Shown here: positions 13,012 through 22,035 of the stretch, in pieces
Layout: every line of letters begins with the position of its first letter
How positions within the stretch are numbered: position 1 is the first letter of the stretch
DNA from: CAYMCJ01 sp964388985
GTDB taxonomy: Bacteria; Patescibacteriota; Patescibacteriia; Patescibacteriales; CAYMCJ01
NCBI GenBank assembly: GCA_964388985.1
Contig: CAYMCJ010000015.1
Location: 1-22,129, forward strand
DNA: 22,129 nucleotides
Direction: 5' to 3'
The notes under the pieces: generated by a model
Told to the model about the DNA's origin: nothing
The model's database searches: none
What the model saw: only the letters and a program-made list of their open reading frames with translations
Made by a program: the position numbers and the translations under genes

Positions 13012-13692
13012 CTATCGCCATGCGACCACTTCAACGAGCAGAAAGACGTACTTCCGCCCGTCAGTGGTTTGTGATTTCTTTTTTGGGGGTTTTGTACTAA
13101 TCCCCACCACCTTAACCGTGACCGTTTCTCCCTCCAGAAAAGGTAGCCAAGTTTTTCTTCTTAAGAGCGGAACCCTGACGGAACGCTGGCCACCAACCAG
13201 TTCATCCTCTTCCACAGATTCGGAAAAAAAACGAACCCCACCCGAAAACACCTTTTCAACCTGAATTTTAATCAGATCGCCTTTGCGGAGAATAAAAGCG
13301 TCAGCAAGGCTATCATCCTCGTCCTCAGGATCATAAAGTGCATCAAAAGGACCGTCCCAGGGCTCTACTACGTCCATGGCTTCCCAAAAGGATTCTTGCG
13401 TACCATCAAGGTAGGTACGAGAACCTTCCTCAATAATCGCCTCATGGTTGCCAACAAAGAAGCCTTCGCTATGAATAGCATCTCCATCAAACAGACCATT
13501 TGGCTGACGAGCATAATCATGCCAATCCGGATCTCCCCATGACTTAGCGCCTCCCCGTCCTGGAAGAGGCGTACCATTAGAAGAAATCAGTGGCCGGCCA
13601 AGATCAGTAGTAGCATGAGTTCCACCCATATGTTTCTCCTGAACCTTTTTATCAAACCCTGAACAACACAACAAATTAGCTTCGCTTGGCAT
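13012..13692 (-). CDS. Unrecognised acidic protein with a beta-rich C-terminus, GC-rich module
   Basis: I do not recognise this 226-residue protein. The first 40 residues have CC at 9-10 and a His/Gly-rich piece (HMGGTH). The middle (50-130) is acidic and rich in Trp, Gly and Asp. The C-terminus (about 132-226) looks like a small beta barrel: RKGDLIKIQVEKVFSGGVRF, then VPLLRRKTWLPFLEGETVTV, reminiscent of TRAM or S1-like OB folds. That is inference only. The ATG is preceded by AAAGGAG (13699-13705) at 6 bp. A consensus promoter lies about 170 bp upstream. Codon use is GC-rich like the 11236-12807 gene, and the two probably form one unit. Confidence 0.68.
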   Translation of the reverse strand: MPSEANLLCCSGFDKKVQEKHMGGTHATTDLGRPLISSNGTPLPGRGGAKSWGDPDWHDYARQPNGLFDGDAIHSEGFFVGNHEAIIEEGSRTYLDGTQESFWEAMDVVEPWDGPFDALYDPEDEDDSLADAFILRKGDLIKIQVEKVFSGGVRFFSESVEEDELVGGQRSVRVPLLRRKTWLPFLEGETVTVKVVGISTKPPKKKSQTTDGRKYVFLLVEVVAWR

Positions 13693-14204
13693 TTTAAACT
13701 CCTTTCTCCCTTTTTAGGGAAATAAAATTAAAAAAATGAGCAAACTCTATTCACAGCTCGCCATTCCTAACATAAGCTAGAAACAGCGAATGTAAATATA
13801 TTCTTTACGGCTTACAATTATAAATAAATTAAATATGCGTAAAAATATTTAACCTAAAATAATAGCATATTTTTAATATTTTGTCAATATAAATACAAAA
13901 AAATAGCTAAAATTAGCTATTAAATAAACCATCGCAGTCCTCTGTGGAGAGACTGCGACGTAGCAAAAATATACAATAATCAATAACCAATAATCAAACA
14001 ATAATCAATATTTAATATCTAACATCCAATTTATTTTTATTATCATCTAACCATCCCCTCTACTACTTAATAAATCATTAAATATTCTGCAATTCTAAAT
14101 TTAAACTAACCAATATACTACTTAAATTGCCGCCATATTAAAAATAGTCCTTACTATAATCCTTACTAAAACCTAAAACCTAACACCCAGCACCCAACAC
14201 CCAA
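13693..14204. other. Non-coding stretch: leader, promoter, hairpin and repeats
   Basis: From right to left on the transcribed strand: C-rich CACCCAACACCC repeats at 14168-14207; AT-rich sequence with AATAATCAATAACC-type repeats (13975-14036); a hairpin CGCAGTC...GACTGCG (13933-13957) that may end the glycosyltransferase transcript; a consensus promoter (13859-13887); and a leader of about 150 nt for the 226-residue gene. I see no gene in it. Confidence 0.6.
13859..13887 (-). promoter_or_regulatory. Consensus promoter of the GC-rich module
   Basis: A perfect -35 TTGACA (13882-13887) is followed by a spacer of exactly 17 nt ending in the extended -10 TGC, and by -10 TATTAT (13859-13864). It is one of the two best promoters in the window, in line with strong expression of the downstream genes. 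Confidence 0.8.
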
Positions 14205-15779
14205 TCACCTACTCTTCGGTGTCACCGAAAACCCCATATATTTTCCCAGCATCAACCTGGTTTGAGCTTCCAAACCAGGAATCGCGCCAAAAACAATAAT
14301 ACTAAAAGGTAAGATAAGCCATTGCAAAACCATAGTAATATTTTTTCCTATTCCATATTTCTTCGGTTTTTTAGGCAAAAGCAGGGTTGAAACAATAGCT
14401 GACATTACTAACCCAACCATAGCAAAAGTCATTAAAGTTCTAGTAATAACCGGTAAATTTCCGGATAAAACCGTAATATTAAACCGGTCGCCGCCCAACA
14501 GCAAAGGCATCCAGCCAATCACTCCAATAATCAAAGCATTGGTGGCCCAGGAATTAAAACCATAAACCTGCGTAAAAATTCGACCAATTACTTTTCCTTT
14601 AGGCATTTTTTTCCATCTCTTTATGGCGTTAAAAACTAAATAAGGCACATTCTCAACCCCCCAGCCCCAGCGCCGCTGCTGGCGGTACAGGCTTTGGGCG
14701 GTCTGCCAGTTGGTTTTATCCATGGTAACATCCATAGAAACCGGAAAATGCAGCGGCTCAACCCGGTAATCGCCGTTATAATAGCAAAAGCAATGCCAAA
14801 AAATTCTAGAATCTTCGGAAACCATATTGGTTGACCAAAAACCAATATCAACCAAGGCCTTAAAAGTCATTGAATGCGAAGAATAGGTAGCCAATTTTTC
14901 CTGCCTTATCTGCTGCATCATCTGCCAAAAAGTATTTGAAATGGCCGCCACCCGGGCGAAAAAAGGCGCCTGCCAAATATTATTATGATAAACCGGAACC
15001 GGCTGATAACTGGCCCGGTACGGATTGCCGCTCGTTAAAAATTTATGGGTAAGGCGAAAAAAATAACCGCCGCTGACTATTGTGTCAATATCAAACACAC
15101 TGACTAAAATTTTATTATAGTCCAATCCTTCCTTATCAATTATTTTTTCCTTGACAACTCGCCCGGCCCAAGCCTGATTAGCGCCCTTGCCTTTAAGTTC
15201 GCCGGCAATATCGCCGGGATGAACAATAATTAAAAAATTCCTAAATTTATTTCCAAATTCAGCCTCTATTACTCTAGCCCGTTCTTTAGCCTCCCTACCT
15301 CCCCTTTCCTCAATTGCAAAAACTACTATCATTTTTTCAGGTGGATAACCATCGTCAAGCAAAGCTTCAAAGCTAGGTCTTATTACCTCTAGACTTTCGT
15401 TATAAGTCGGGAAAATAATAAGATGGATTATATCTTCCCAGACTACTCCTTTTTTAGCTAAACAATCAGAAGGCAAAACTTTTATTTTATCACGGCTAGC
15501 TAATGATTTAATTTTATCTTTCCAGTTAATTTTTATATTTTTCTGCATTCGGCGATATGAAAAAATAAGATGAAGGCCAAGATATAAAACCAACAATAGC
15601 CAATAAACATCAAAAATAATAATAAAATAAGCCACTTGCACTGGCTTAAAATAAGAAAAAATCAGCAGCATTAATAGTACTCCCCAAGAAAAAAAACCAG
15701 GCAATATTTCCAATACCCGGTACAATATTTTATCTCTTCCTGTTAATTCTTTGGCCTTCCCTATTTTTAAATAATTCAT
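14205..15779 (-). CDS. Family 2 glycosyltransferase, cellulose-synthase-like membrane protein
   Basis: A processive-type GT2 enzyme that would transfer sugars from nucleotide sugars to a growing polysaccharide at the membrane. From the ATG at 15779 (524 residues): two N-terminal membrane helices (about 26-75); a cytoplasmic catalytic domain with PTYNES (124-129), DID (230-232) in VSVFDIDTIVSG, the ED pair of VSEDSR (322-323) and QQRRW (367-371), which is the D,D,D,Q/RxxRW signature; and four C-terminal helices. The acceptor and product cannot be read from the sequence. A TTG at 15833 would add 18 residues, but it has no ribosome site, whereas AAAAGG stands 4 bp before the ATG. The neighbour upstream is the DUF1361 membrane protein. 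Confidence 0.85.
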   Translation of the reverse strand: MNYLKIGKAKELTGRDKILYRVLEILPGFFSWGVLLMLLIFSYFKPVQVAYFIIIFDVYWLLLVLYLGLHLIFSYRRMQKNIKINWKDKIKSLASRDKIKVLPSDCLAKKGVVWEDIIHLIIFPTYNESLEVIRPSFEALLDDGYPPEKMIVVFAIEERGGREAKERARVIEAEFGNKFRNFLIIVHPGDIAGELKGKGANQAWAGRVVKEKIIDKEGLDYNKILVSVFDIDTIVSGGYFFRLTHKFLTSGNPYRASYQPVPVYHNNIWQAPFFARVAAISNTFWQMMQQIRQEKLATYSSHSMTFKALVDIGFWSTNMVSEDSRIFWHCFCYYNGDYRVEPLHFPVSMDVTMDKTNWQTAQSLYRQQRRWGWGVENVPYLVFNAIKRWKKMPKGKVIGRIFTQVYGFNSWATNALIIGVIGWMPLLLGGDRFNITVLSGNLPVITRTLMTFAMVGLVMSAIVSTLLLPKKPKKYGIGKNITMVLQWLILPFSIIVFGAIPGLEAQTRLMLGKYMGFSVTPKSR

Positions 15780-15895
15780 AAGACCTTTTGCAAAATAAGC
15801 TTTTCTAGATAATTTTTTCAAATTTCGAAGCAAAAAATAAAAGATTACGACGATGTTTATATGGGATATAAGCGGAAGGGCTTTATTAATTTTGC

Positions 15896-15921
15896 AGCCC
15901 GCCTTGCCGGCGAGGCAGGCC
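15896..15921. repeat. GC-rich palindrome upstream of the glycosyltransferase
   Basis: GCCTTGCC directly abuts GGCGAGGC, flanked by GCCC and AGGC. It is in the style of the other GC palindromes of the window but without the GCGAAGC tip. Confidence 0.55.
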
Positions 15922-15963
15922 GAAATTTGGAAAAATTAGCCATAATATTATTTTGTAAGAGGT

Positions 15964-16644
15964 CTATAATTTGGAATTCTTAAAAAACCAATTTCCAATA
16001 CAATAAAGTATGTATAAAGAAACCGTAAAAACAACAAAATTTCTAAAATAATAAAAATCAGTAAAATACACCGGCAGGTTGGCTAAAATTTTATGCGGAT
16101 AAATAAAAAACTCCCAGCTATTCCAGCGATTAATCAGACCCAATAAAACTCCAAGAGAAATAACCGGAATAATAACGGCAATAAAAATATCACTAATTTT
16201 TTTACCACCCAATTTTATAATAAACTTCTTCATCTGATTTAATAATACGACAAAAGATACCCAGCCGAGGCAAGCATAAACAAAAAAAACCATAATCATC
16301 CAGGCGTTGGCAATGCAAACATGAAAAAAATAATATGAATCGCAATAATTTAACAAATGCCTGATATCGGTAATTACATAAGCGGTATTAGGAATAAAAA
16401 CCAGCCAGACAATCCCCATAATCAAGGCTAATATCTTTTGGTAAAATTTCTCAAATTTATTTTCCTCCCAATATTTAACCAAAAGCAAACACAATAAAAA
16501 AGGTATAATTAACAAAAAAATATTCAACAATATGGTAAGAAGCGGATAACCGTTTATGGAATATTTCGTTATTAATTCATTATTATAAAAAAAATTATCC
16601 AAACTGAATAAAGAATTGTTTACATTTATGTTGTTCATATTCAT
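15964..16644 (-). CDS. DUF1361 integral membrane protein
   Basis: A 226-residue, highly hydrophobic protein with about six membrane helices. The family-like stretch FIPNTAYVITDIRHLL and a later LGLINRWNSWEFF, both typical of DUF1361 proteins, identify it. The biochemical role of the family is unknown. It lies upstream of the glycosyltransferase gene in the same direction, about 185 bp away with a GC palindrome between them, so joint transcription is possible but not certain. An N-terminal Asn-rich stretch (MNMNNINVNN) precedes the first helix, and a second ATG two codons in is an alternative start. Confidence 0.8.
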   Translation of the reverse strand: MNMNNINVNNSLFSLDNFFYNNELITKYSINGYPLLTILLNIFLLIIPFLLCLLLVKYWEENKFEKFYQKILALIMGIVWLVFIPNTAYVITDIRHLLNYCDSYYFFHVCIANAWMIMVFFVYACLGWVSFVVLLNQMKKFIIKLGGKKISDIFIAVIIPVISLGVLLGLINRWNSWEFFIYPHKILANLPVYFTDFYYFRNFVVFTVSLYILYCIGNWFFKNSKL

Positions 16645-16865
16645 TAAAACATCCCGTATTCTCCGGGATAAATATACATTTAAAAATCAATAACCAATAA
16701 TCAAATTCAAAATAATAATCAATATCCAATATTCATTCAATATTAATTAATTGAACATTTAAATATTGGGAGTTGAATGAATGTTAAATATTGATTATTT
16801 AGCATTGTCTGATTATTAAATATTTAAAAAATCAGGAATTTCCCCTTTAATTTAACAAACCACTT
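16645..16865. repeat. AT-rich inverted repeat between ATPase and DUF1361 genes
   Basis: A 27-nt arm at 16714-16740 (AATAATCAATATCC and on) is matched by an inverted arm at 16773-16799 with three differences. A small ATCCCG...CGGGAT hairpin lies at about 16652-16670. The left arm shares 23 exact nucleotides, inverted, with 18876-18898. Confidence 0.65.
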
Positions 16866-18695
16866 CTAATTAATCACAACTTCTTCTCCTTCTTTTATAT
16901 CCTGCTCTTCTTTTTTTTCTGTGGTTAAATTATTAGATTTTTCAACCGGTTTATTTTTATTTCTAAACTCAACCGGCTCCATTTTTAAAGCCTTATCTAA
17001 AGATATTGCGTCCACCTGATTATTATTATCTCCGTCATTACCGGCCTGTTGTTTTATTAATTCTTCTTTTTTGGCCCATCTTCTTCTCTCAATTTCGTCC
17101 CGTTTCTCTTTTTTTAAATTTGACAAACACTCTTTGCAAAAAACCGGCCTTACCCCGTCCGGCTGGAAAGAAATTTTAGTATTTTTCCCGCAACGGAAAC
17201 AAACCGCGTCATATCCGTACACTTCACCGCTTACCCCCGGACCGAAAGGCTTTCTAAATTTATTGCTTGGCGTTTCTTTCTTTTGCTCCTTTCGCAAATC
17301 CTGGTCATATTTCTTTTTAAAACCAACCACATCGCTTTTAATCGTTGGTCTCTGGCCGGCCAAGACAGGCTTTTGTTTGCTAACTCCGACTGCGCCGACT
17401 TCGCTTTTAAAACTCTCTTCGTTGGCATGCCAGCGCATAATTTTATCTTCAACCACCTCTCTTTTTTTGGCATATCTTTCGCGGGAAATATTTATTGCTT
17501 TAGCCGTATTACCTGTTTTTTCTTCCTTACTTAATGGAGCCAGCCCGCGGGCCGAAAATGGGTCAGAAGAAATACCGTCAATCATTAATTTTAAATACAT
17601 TTCATATTTAGGCAAATTAACAAGGTCTTCTTCAATAAAAGTAGGGGTAAACTCTTTTACTAATTCTTCCGCATCAATAGCGCCTACTCTAAAAACTATC
17701 AAAGTTCCAATATTGCCAAAAACAGCGGCCCTAACAACATCGCCAAGTTGCTCAATATATTGATTAGCCATAATCAAATTAAGGCGGTATTTTCTGGCTT
17801 CAGACAAAATATTAGCAAAACTTTCGGTAGTAAAATTCTGAAATTCATCAATATATAAATAAAAATCTTTTCTTTTCTCCTCCGGAATATCTACCCGGCT
17901 CATAGCCGCCAACTGAATTTTAGTAATCATCATTGAGCCCAAAAGTGAGGAGTTATCCTCTCCAATCCGGCCCTTGCTTAAATTCATAATCAATATTTTT
18001 CCTTCATCCATAATTTTCCGCATATCAATTGATGATTTTACCTGGCCGACAATATTTCTTATTAATGAACTTGATAAAAACTGTCCAACTTTATTCTGAA
18101 TTGGCGACACCGCCTCGGAGGCGAATTTATCGGCGTAGCCCGCAAATTCATTGACCCAAAAAGCTTTAACCACCGGGTCTTGTATCTTGGCAATTACCTT
18201 TTTTCTGAACGGCTTATCCGACAATATTCTGGTCACCGCCAAAAGAGTCGAGCCGGGATAATCTAAAATGGCTAAAATGGCATTGCGTAAAATATATTCA
18301 AGGCGAGGTCCCCAGGAATCGGCCCATAATTTTTGAAAAACTCCAATTAAGCCGGAAGCGACTAAATGCCTTAAATGCGGTTCAACCTGTTCAACTACAT
18401 TAAAAGCAATCGGATATTCCATATCAGCCGGATTAAAATAGATGACATCATTAATCCTGTCTGACGGGATATATTCAATTATTTTTTCCGCTAAATCACC
18501 GTGAGGATCAACTACGGCCACTCCCCGTCCGGCCCGAATATCTTCCACTATCATATTTTCCTGAATGGTTGACTTGCCCATTCCGGTTTTCCCAATTAAA
18601 TACATATGACGCCGCCGGTCATCTGTTTTAATGCCAAATTTTCTCATCTCATTTCTAAAAGTTGTTTTGGCAAAAATTGTAACTTTATCATCCAT
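16866..18695 (-). CDS. TraG/VirD4-like type IV secretion ATPase with C-terminal zinc ribbon
   Basis: A 609-residue P-loop ATPase of the HerA/VirD4 group that moves DNA or protein through a membrane channel. Numbered from ATG 18695: Walker A GKTGMGKST (35-43), DPHGDL (63-68), Walker B YLYIDEFQNF with D283/E284, then ANQY (310-313) of the sensor region. Past about 385 the tail is charged and carries a zinc ribbon, C499-x2-C502 and C520-x2-C523, around KISFQPDGVRPVFC, a form common in CPR proteins. No membrane helix is present, unlike classical VirD4, so the upstream membrane protein probably anchors it. A TTG at 18704 would add three residues. It follows the companion gene by about 260 bp of repeats. 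Confidence 0.87.
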   Translation of the reverse strand: MDDKVTIFAKTTFRNEMRKFGIKTDDRRRHMYLIGKTGMGKSTIQENMIVEDIRAGRGVAVVDPHGDLAEKIIEYIPSDRINDVIYFNPADMEYPIAFNVVEQVEPHLRHLVASGLIGVFQKLWADSWGPRLEYILRNAILAILDYPGSTLLAVTRILSDKPFRKKVIAKIQDPVVKAFWVNEFAGYADKFASEAVSPIQNKVGQFLSSSLIRNIVGQVKSSIDMRKIMDEGKILIMNLSKGRIGEDNSSLLGSMMITKIQLAAMSRVDIPEEKRKDFYLYIDEFQNFTTESFANILSEARKYRLNLIMANQYIEQLGDVVRAAVFGNIGTLIVFRVGAIDAEELVKEFTPTFIEEDLVNLPKYEMYLKLMIDGISSDPFSARGLAPLSKEEKTGNTAKAINISRERYAKKREVVEDKIMRWHANEESFKSEVGAVGVSKQKPVLAGQRPTIKSDVVGFKKKYDQDLRKEQKKETPSNKFRKPFGPGVSGEVYGYDAVCFRCGKNTKISFQPDGVRPVFCKECLSNLKKEKRDEIERRRWAKKEELIKQQAGNDGDNNNQVDAISLDKALKMEPVEFRNKNKPVEKSNNLTTEKKEEQDIKEGEEVVIN

Positions 18696-18704
18696 AAAAA
18701 TCAA

Positions 18705-18955
18705 TTAATAAATAATAACCAAATATTTAATTCATCAACAGAATTATTATTTAATGATAAACTTTTGTATTTTTAATATTCAACATTCAACACTAAAACA
18801 TTCATTCAATATTCATTTATCCCGCAACCCTGCGGGAATAAATTAACGTTCAATTGAATATTGGAATATTGATGGTTGAATGAATATTGGATATTGATAA
18901 TTAGCTATTGTAAATATTTGATTAAAATCTAAAAACGCCAAAGTTTAATTTAATT
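18705..18955. repeat. AT-rich repeats and hairpin between companion and ATPase genes
   Basis: The stretch holds TTCATTCAA-type repeats (18781-18815), a hairpin ATTTATCCCGCA...TGCGGGAATAAAT (18815-18843) and an inverted copy of the repeat (18876-18900). The hairpin has no T-run, so termination is uncertain. Confidence 0.6.
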
Positions 18956-20434
18956 TTATCCTAGAGGTAAATTACCTGGCGGCGCGCCTTTTAAAATAGG
19001 GCTTGGTGATTTTTTCTTATCAGTTTTTTTGGTTATTTTAATAATATCACTTATGTTGTTGCTCGGCGATTCTTCCTCAATAAATATCGGGTCCAGTATC
19101 TCTTCGCTGACAATTTCCTCGCCGACCGGCAATTCCATCGGCGGCCCGGCTTTTCTTCCGGGGGCTTTCTGTATTAGCGGAGCCCTAACTACTGATTCAA
19201 CCGGAAAATGCCAAATTGTCGCCAGCTCCTCAATGTTTAATACTCCCGGCAATCGGCCGGCCCATTCGTCTCTGGCTATATAATTATTAATTATATTGTT
19301 CTTTTTTCTATTTAATCTTCTTTCTTTAAAAAAATAATCGGCCCGGGTCGCCGTCATATCCATATCCGGTTTTAAATTATTCAAATCAAGCAAAGCGAAC
19401 TGTTTTATAAAACCTACCATGCCATTGGCCACCTTGGCCTTATTCATAACTTCTTTTCTGGCAATATAAACCGCTCTTAATTTGACTTCAAAACCAAGTT
19501 TTGATATTTTTTCCTGAATAGCCTCAATCTGCTTTTTTTCTTTTGGTTTTAAATTCATCATTCTAAAAACATCATCCTTGGAATCTTCTTTTTCTTCGGG
19601 AATATCCCCCCATAATTTATAAATTGCTTCGCTGAAAGCGCCTATCCATTCCATTATTTTATCTATTGTGTCATTAAAAAAAGTTATTTTGGGCTTTTCG
19701 CCGAGAATTTTATTTATCTCTTTTTCTCCCTCTTCTGGCCAATCAAAACCAATCGGCTTTACTATAAGTTGAAACCAGAGTTGCTCTCCTCTTTTTAGAC
19801 TGCTGCATAAATCCATTAGCAAAGCCATTGGGTCTTTAAATTGTGTTTCTTTACTTCCGTCCTGATGCTCAAAATTTTCATAAGTCTTAATGGGATTGGA
19901 CCAATGGTTAGTCTGAATAAATTCACTCCCCCAAATGTCATATTCATCATCGGGAAATTTCCTCGGCATATTTTCCGTATAATCATTAACTTCCGTTATT
20001 TCCGCGTCAGGATACTGGGAATAAATGCCTGATTCAACCAAATCTCTGAATTTAACGGGTGTATGAATTAAAAATTGCGTATAGCCTTCAAGGCTGACTA
20101 TTTCCAAGCTAAAACAAAGCTGATACTGACCGTCCCAATATTCTTCTATCAAGCTGTTGGTTGCATGGGCGCCGCCCAAATAAGTAAAAAAATTCTCAAC
20201 CGCTTTCGGGGACAGTTCATTGCCCCTTGGAATATCAATGGCCAAGATTAAATATTTTCCATTTTCTTCCCCCCATTTCCCGCGTATATAACCAAGCCAA
20301 ATTTCTTTTGCGCCCCAAAGAAAGACAATGGCGATTGGTATCCAGCCGATTAACGTAAATAATCTCCATAGCATTATATCCATTGGCAAAGAAAAAAAAT
20401 TTGATATTGACGTTAAATTTATAACAATATCCAT
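18956..20434 (-). CDS. Membrane companion of the TraG/VirD4-like ATPase (DUF8128-like)
   Basis: A 492-residue protein with one N-terminal membrane helix (about 22-44) and a long soluble part. The stretch NIEELATIWHFPVESVVRAP (about 410-430) followed by a Pro-rich KAPGRKAGPPMELP resembles proteins that sit next to VirD4/HerA-like ATPases in CPR genomes. I believe these are grouped as DUF8128, but from memory only. It is encoded directly upstream of the ATPase and probably anchors or gates it. The C-terminus (KKSPSPILKGAPPGNLPLG) is Pro/Gly-rich and its DNA (GGCGGCGCGCC) is unusually GC-rich, as if a short repeat had entered the reading frame. The start ATG at 20434 has no clear ribosome site. 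Confidence 0.68.
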   Translation of the reverse strand: MDIVINLTSISNFFSLPMDIMLWRLFTLIGWIPIAIVFLWGAKEIWLGYIRGKWGEENGKYLILAIDIPRGNELSPKAVENFFTYLGGAHATNSLIEEYWDGQYQLCFSLEIVSLEGYTQFLIHTPVKFRDLVESGIYSQYPDAEITEVNDYTENMPRKFPDDEYDIWGSEFIQTNHWSNPIKTYENFEHQDGSKETQFKDPMALLMDLCSSLKRGEQLWFQLIVKPIGFDWPEEGEKEINKILGEKPKITFFNDTIDKIMEWIGAFSEAIYKLWGDIPEEKEDSKDDVFRMMNLKPKEKKQIEAIQEKISKLGFEVKLRAVYIARKEVMNKAKVANGMVGFIKQFALLDLNNLKPDMDMTATRADYFFKERRLNRKKNNIINNYIARDEWAGRLPGVLNIEELATIWHFPVESVVRAPLIQKAPGRKAGPPMELPVGEEIVSEEILDPIFIEEESPSNNISDIIKITKKTDKKKSPSPILKGAPPGNLPLG

Positions 20435-20601
20435 AATAATTAGTTGATTAGTTACTTGGTTAGTTTATTTATTATCTTTAACAAAATGTAAATACTTAAA
20501 ATTAATTAACTATTTTGACTAAGCAACTAGCTATATTTTACCATATTTCATTGCCCTAATACAAATAAATATACAAAAGATAAAACTCATTCTTTTCCCA
20601 A
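20435..20601. other. Spacer without a gene
   Basis: AT-rich sequence with TTAGTTGATTAGTTACTTGGTTAG-like simple repetition near the companion gene start (20443-20470). I see no gene or clear promoter. Confidence 0.4.
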
Positions 20602-20661
20602 TTTAAGAGGAGGTCTCTTTGGCGGACTAAATAAGTCTAAAAAAAGAAACCTCCTCTTAAA
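20602..20661. terminator. Hairpin after the sigma4/HARE gene
   Basis: Perfect 12-bp arms TTTAAGAGGAGG (20602-20613) and CCTCCTCTTAAA (20650-20661) enclose a small inner hairpin (GACT-AAATA-AGTC). It lies 20 bp past the stop at 20681. The flank on the gene's own strand has no T-run, so termination is probable but not textbook. Confidence 0.55.
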
Positions 20662-20680
20662 TAATTCTTTTAATTTATTA

Positions 20681-21907
20681 TTATTTCTGATTATCTTCTG
20701 TTTTATTTTTCAGCTCATATCCGCCGCTTACTTTCTCAAATATTTCCTTATTCATCAAGGCTAAAATTATGGTCGTTTTCTTAACAATTCGTTTTTCCAA
20801 TACTTTATTAATAATCTCATCACGGCCAGTGGGTCCATCTGCCCCGGACAAAATATCTATAATAACATCGGCCACTGTGCCTTTTTTATACCCCCACTCC
20901 TTTAAGCTATATAAACCTCTTCCAATTAAAATATATTTCTTATCTAAAATAAGCTCATTGTGGACAGTAGCGGCGTTTGCTTTTTTATTATCAAAACCAA
21001 CTTCATTAATCCTACCCGCAATTTTGGTAAAATGCATTGGCTTCCCGTGATCTTTTAAAACCAAATATATTTTATCATTAATTGTTTTTGGTCTTATCTC
21101 GCGCCAGTTATCAATTCCCCAATGACCGAATTTATTCTGGCCAATTCTTTTAAGCGAGCGCAAAAGAGAATATAAGGCTTTGTTATTATTTATAATTTCC
21201 AATGGCTCATCAAAGAAATCATTGTTTAAAACATTGGAGATGTCAATATTGTAATTAATATTAAATTTCTCCCTGCTTTTATTATACGCCTCCAATTGAG
21301 TCAATAAATTTATCAGTTCTTCCGTCTTTAAAATCTTTTTTGATTCCTGAATTTTTAAAATTATTTCCTCGGCCAATGATTTCAAATGTTCCAAATCTTG
21401 ATATTTTAATTTATAAGAATCTTTAAAAAATTTTGCTCCGGTCAATTCTTCAAATTCACTATCCATTAATTTAGATATCAAAAAATCAATATTATTTTTA
21501 TGCATAACATCTGTTCTTTCCTTGCCACTTTCACCCTCAAATGAAAAATTAACCAATAAATTAAGCAAATACTCTTTTTCAATTAAGCCACCATGCTCTT
21601 CCAATAATTGATTAATAACTTTTTTGAAAATATCAAGATAATCATTTAAATTTTTCAGCTGCCTGATTTTTTTTATACTGCTGGCCTCAATTTGTCTGAT
21701 TCTTTCCCTGGTCAGGCTGTGAACAGCCCCGACCGTTTCTAATGTTTCACGGCCATTTCCTTGCAAACCAAAACGCCGGCTTAAAATATCTCTTTCTTTC
21801 TCATTAAGCTCGCTAAATAAATTATTAACAATATCCACTGTATTAAGCTTGGCTATTTCTTCTATTTTTTGATTATTTATTATTTGGTCCAATATTGATT
21901 TTTCCAT
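20681..21907 (-). CDS. Regulator with sigma-70 region 4 and HARE-HTH domain
   Basis: A 408-residue transcription-associated protein. Residues 32-84 are a sigma-70 region 4 (LNEKERDILSRRFGL, then SLTRERIRQIEASSIKKIRQL), which reads the -35 element. No region 2 is present, so it cannot melt a promoter as a normal sigma factor. A helical middle (90-270) of unknown type follows. Residues 275-342 resemble the HARE-HTH domain known from the RNA polymerase delta subunit (INDKIYLVLKDHGKPMHFTKIA, with GLYSLKEWG at the end). A final winged-helix-like segment (345-398) repeats the GPTGRDEIINKVL plan. It probably modulates RNA polymerase. A consensus promoter stands about 130 bp upstream. No Shine-Dalgarno site is seen. 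Confidence 0.85.
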   Translation of the reverse strand: MEKSILDQIINNQKIEEIAKLNTVDIVNNLFSELNEKERDILSRRFGLQGNGRETLETVGAVHSLTRERIRQIEASSIKKIRQLKNLNDYLDIFKKVINQLLEEHGGLIEKEYLLNLLVNFSFEGESGKERTDVMHKNNIDFLISKLMDSEFEELTGAKFFKDSYKLKYQDLEHLKSLAEEIILKIQESKKILKTEELINLLTQLEAYNKSREKFNINYNIDISNVLNNDFFDEPLEIINNNKALYSLLRSLKRIGQNKFGHWGIDNWREIRPKTINDKIYLVLKDHGKPMHFTKIAGRINEVGFDNKKANAATVHNELILDKKYILIGRGLYSLKEWGYKKGTVADVIIDILSGADGPTGRDEIINKVLEKRIVKKTTIILALMNKEIFEKVSGGYELKNKTEDNQK

Positions 21908-22035
21908 AATAGGATAATTATCAAGAACATGGAAAACTTGAATTAATAAAATAATATTTAATATTAGTAAAAAATATCCTTTATTTTATATAAAGTTTAT
22001 TCTGTTTAAAATTCATAAATTATTAATATTGTAAT

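Noticed and set aside
13012..13692. Calling the 226-residue protein a TRAM or S1 RNA-binding protein
   Set aside because: Only a vague strand pattern supports it. No conserved motif is visible, so it is mentioned as a possibility only.
14205..15833. TTG at 15833 as start of the glycosyltransferase
   Set aside because: No ribosome site precedes it, whereas AAAAGG precedes the in-frame ATG at 15779. The extension adds no recognised domain.
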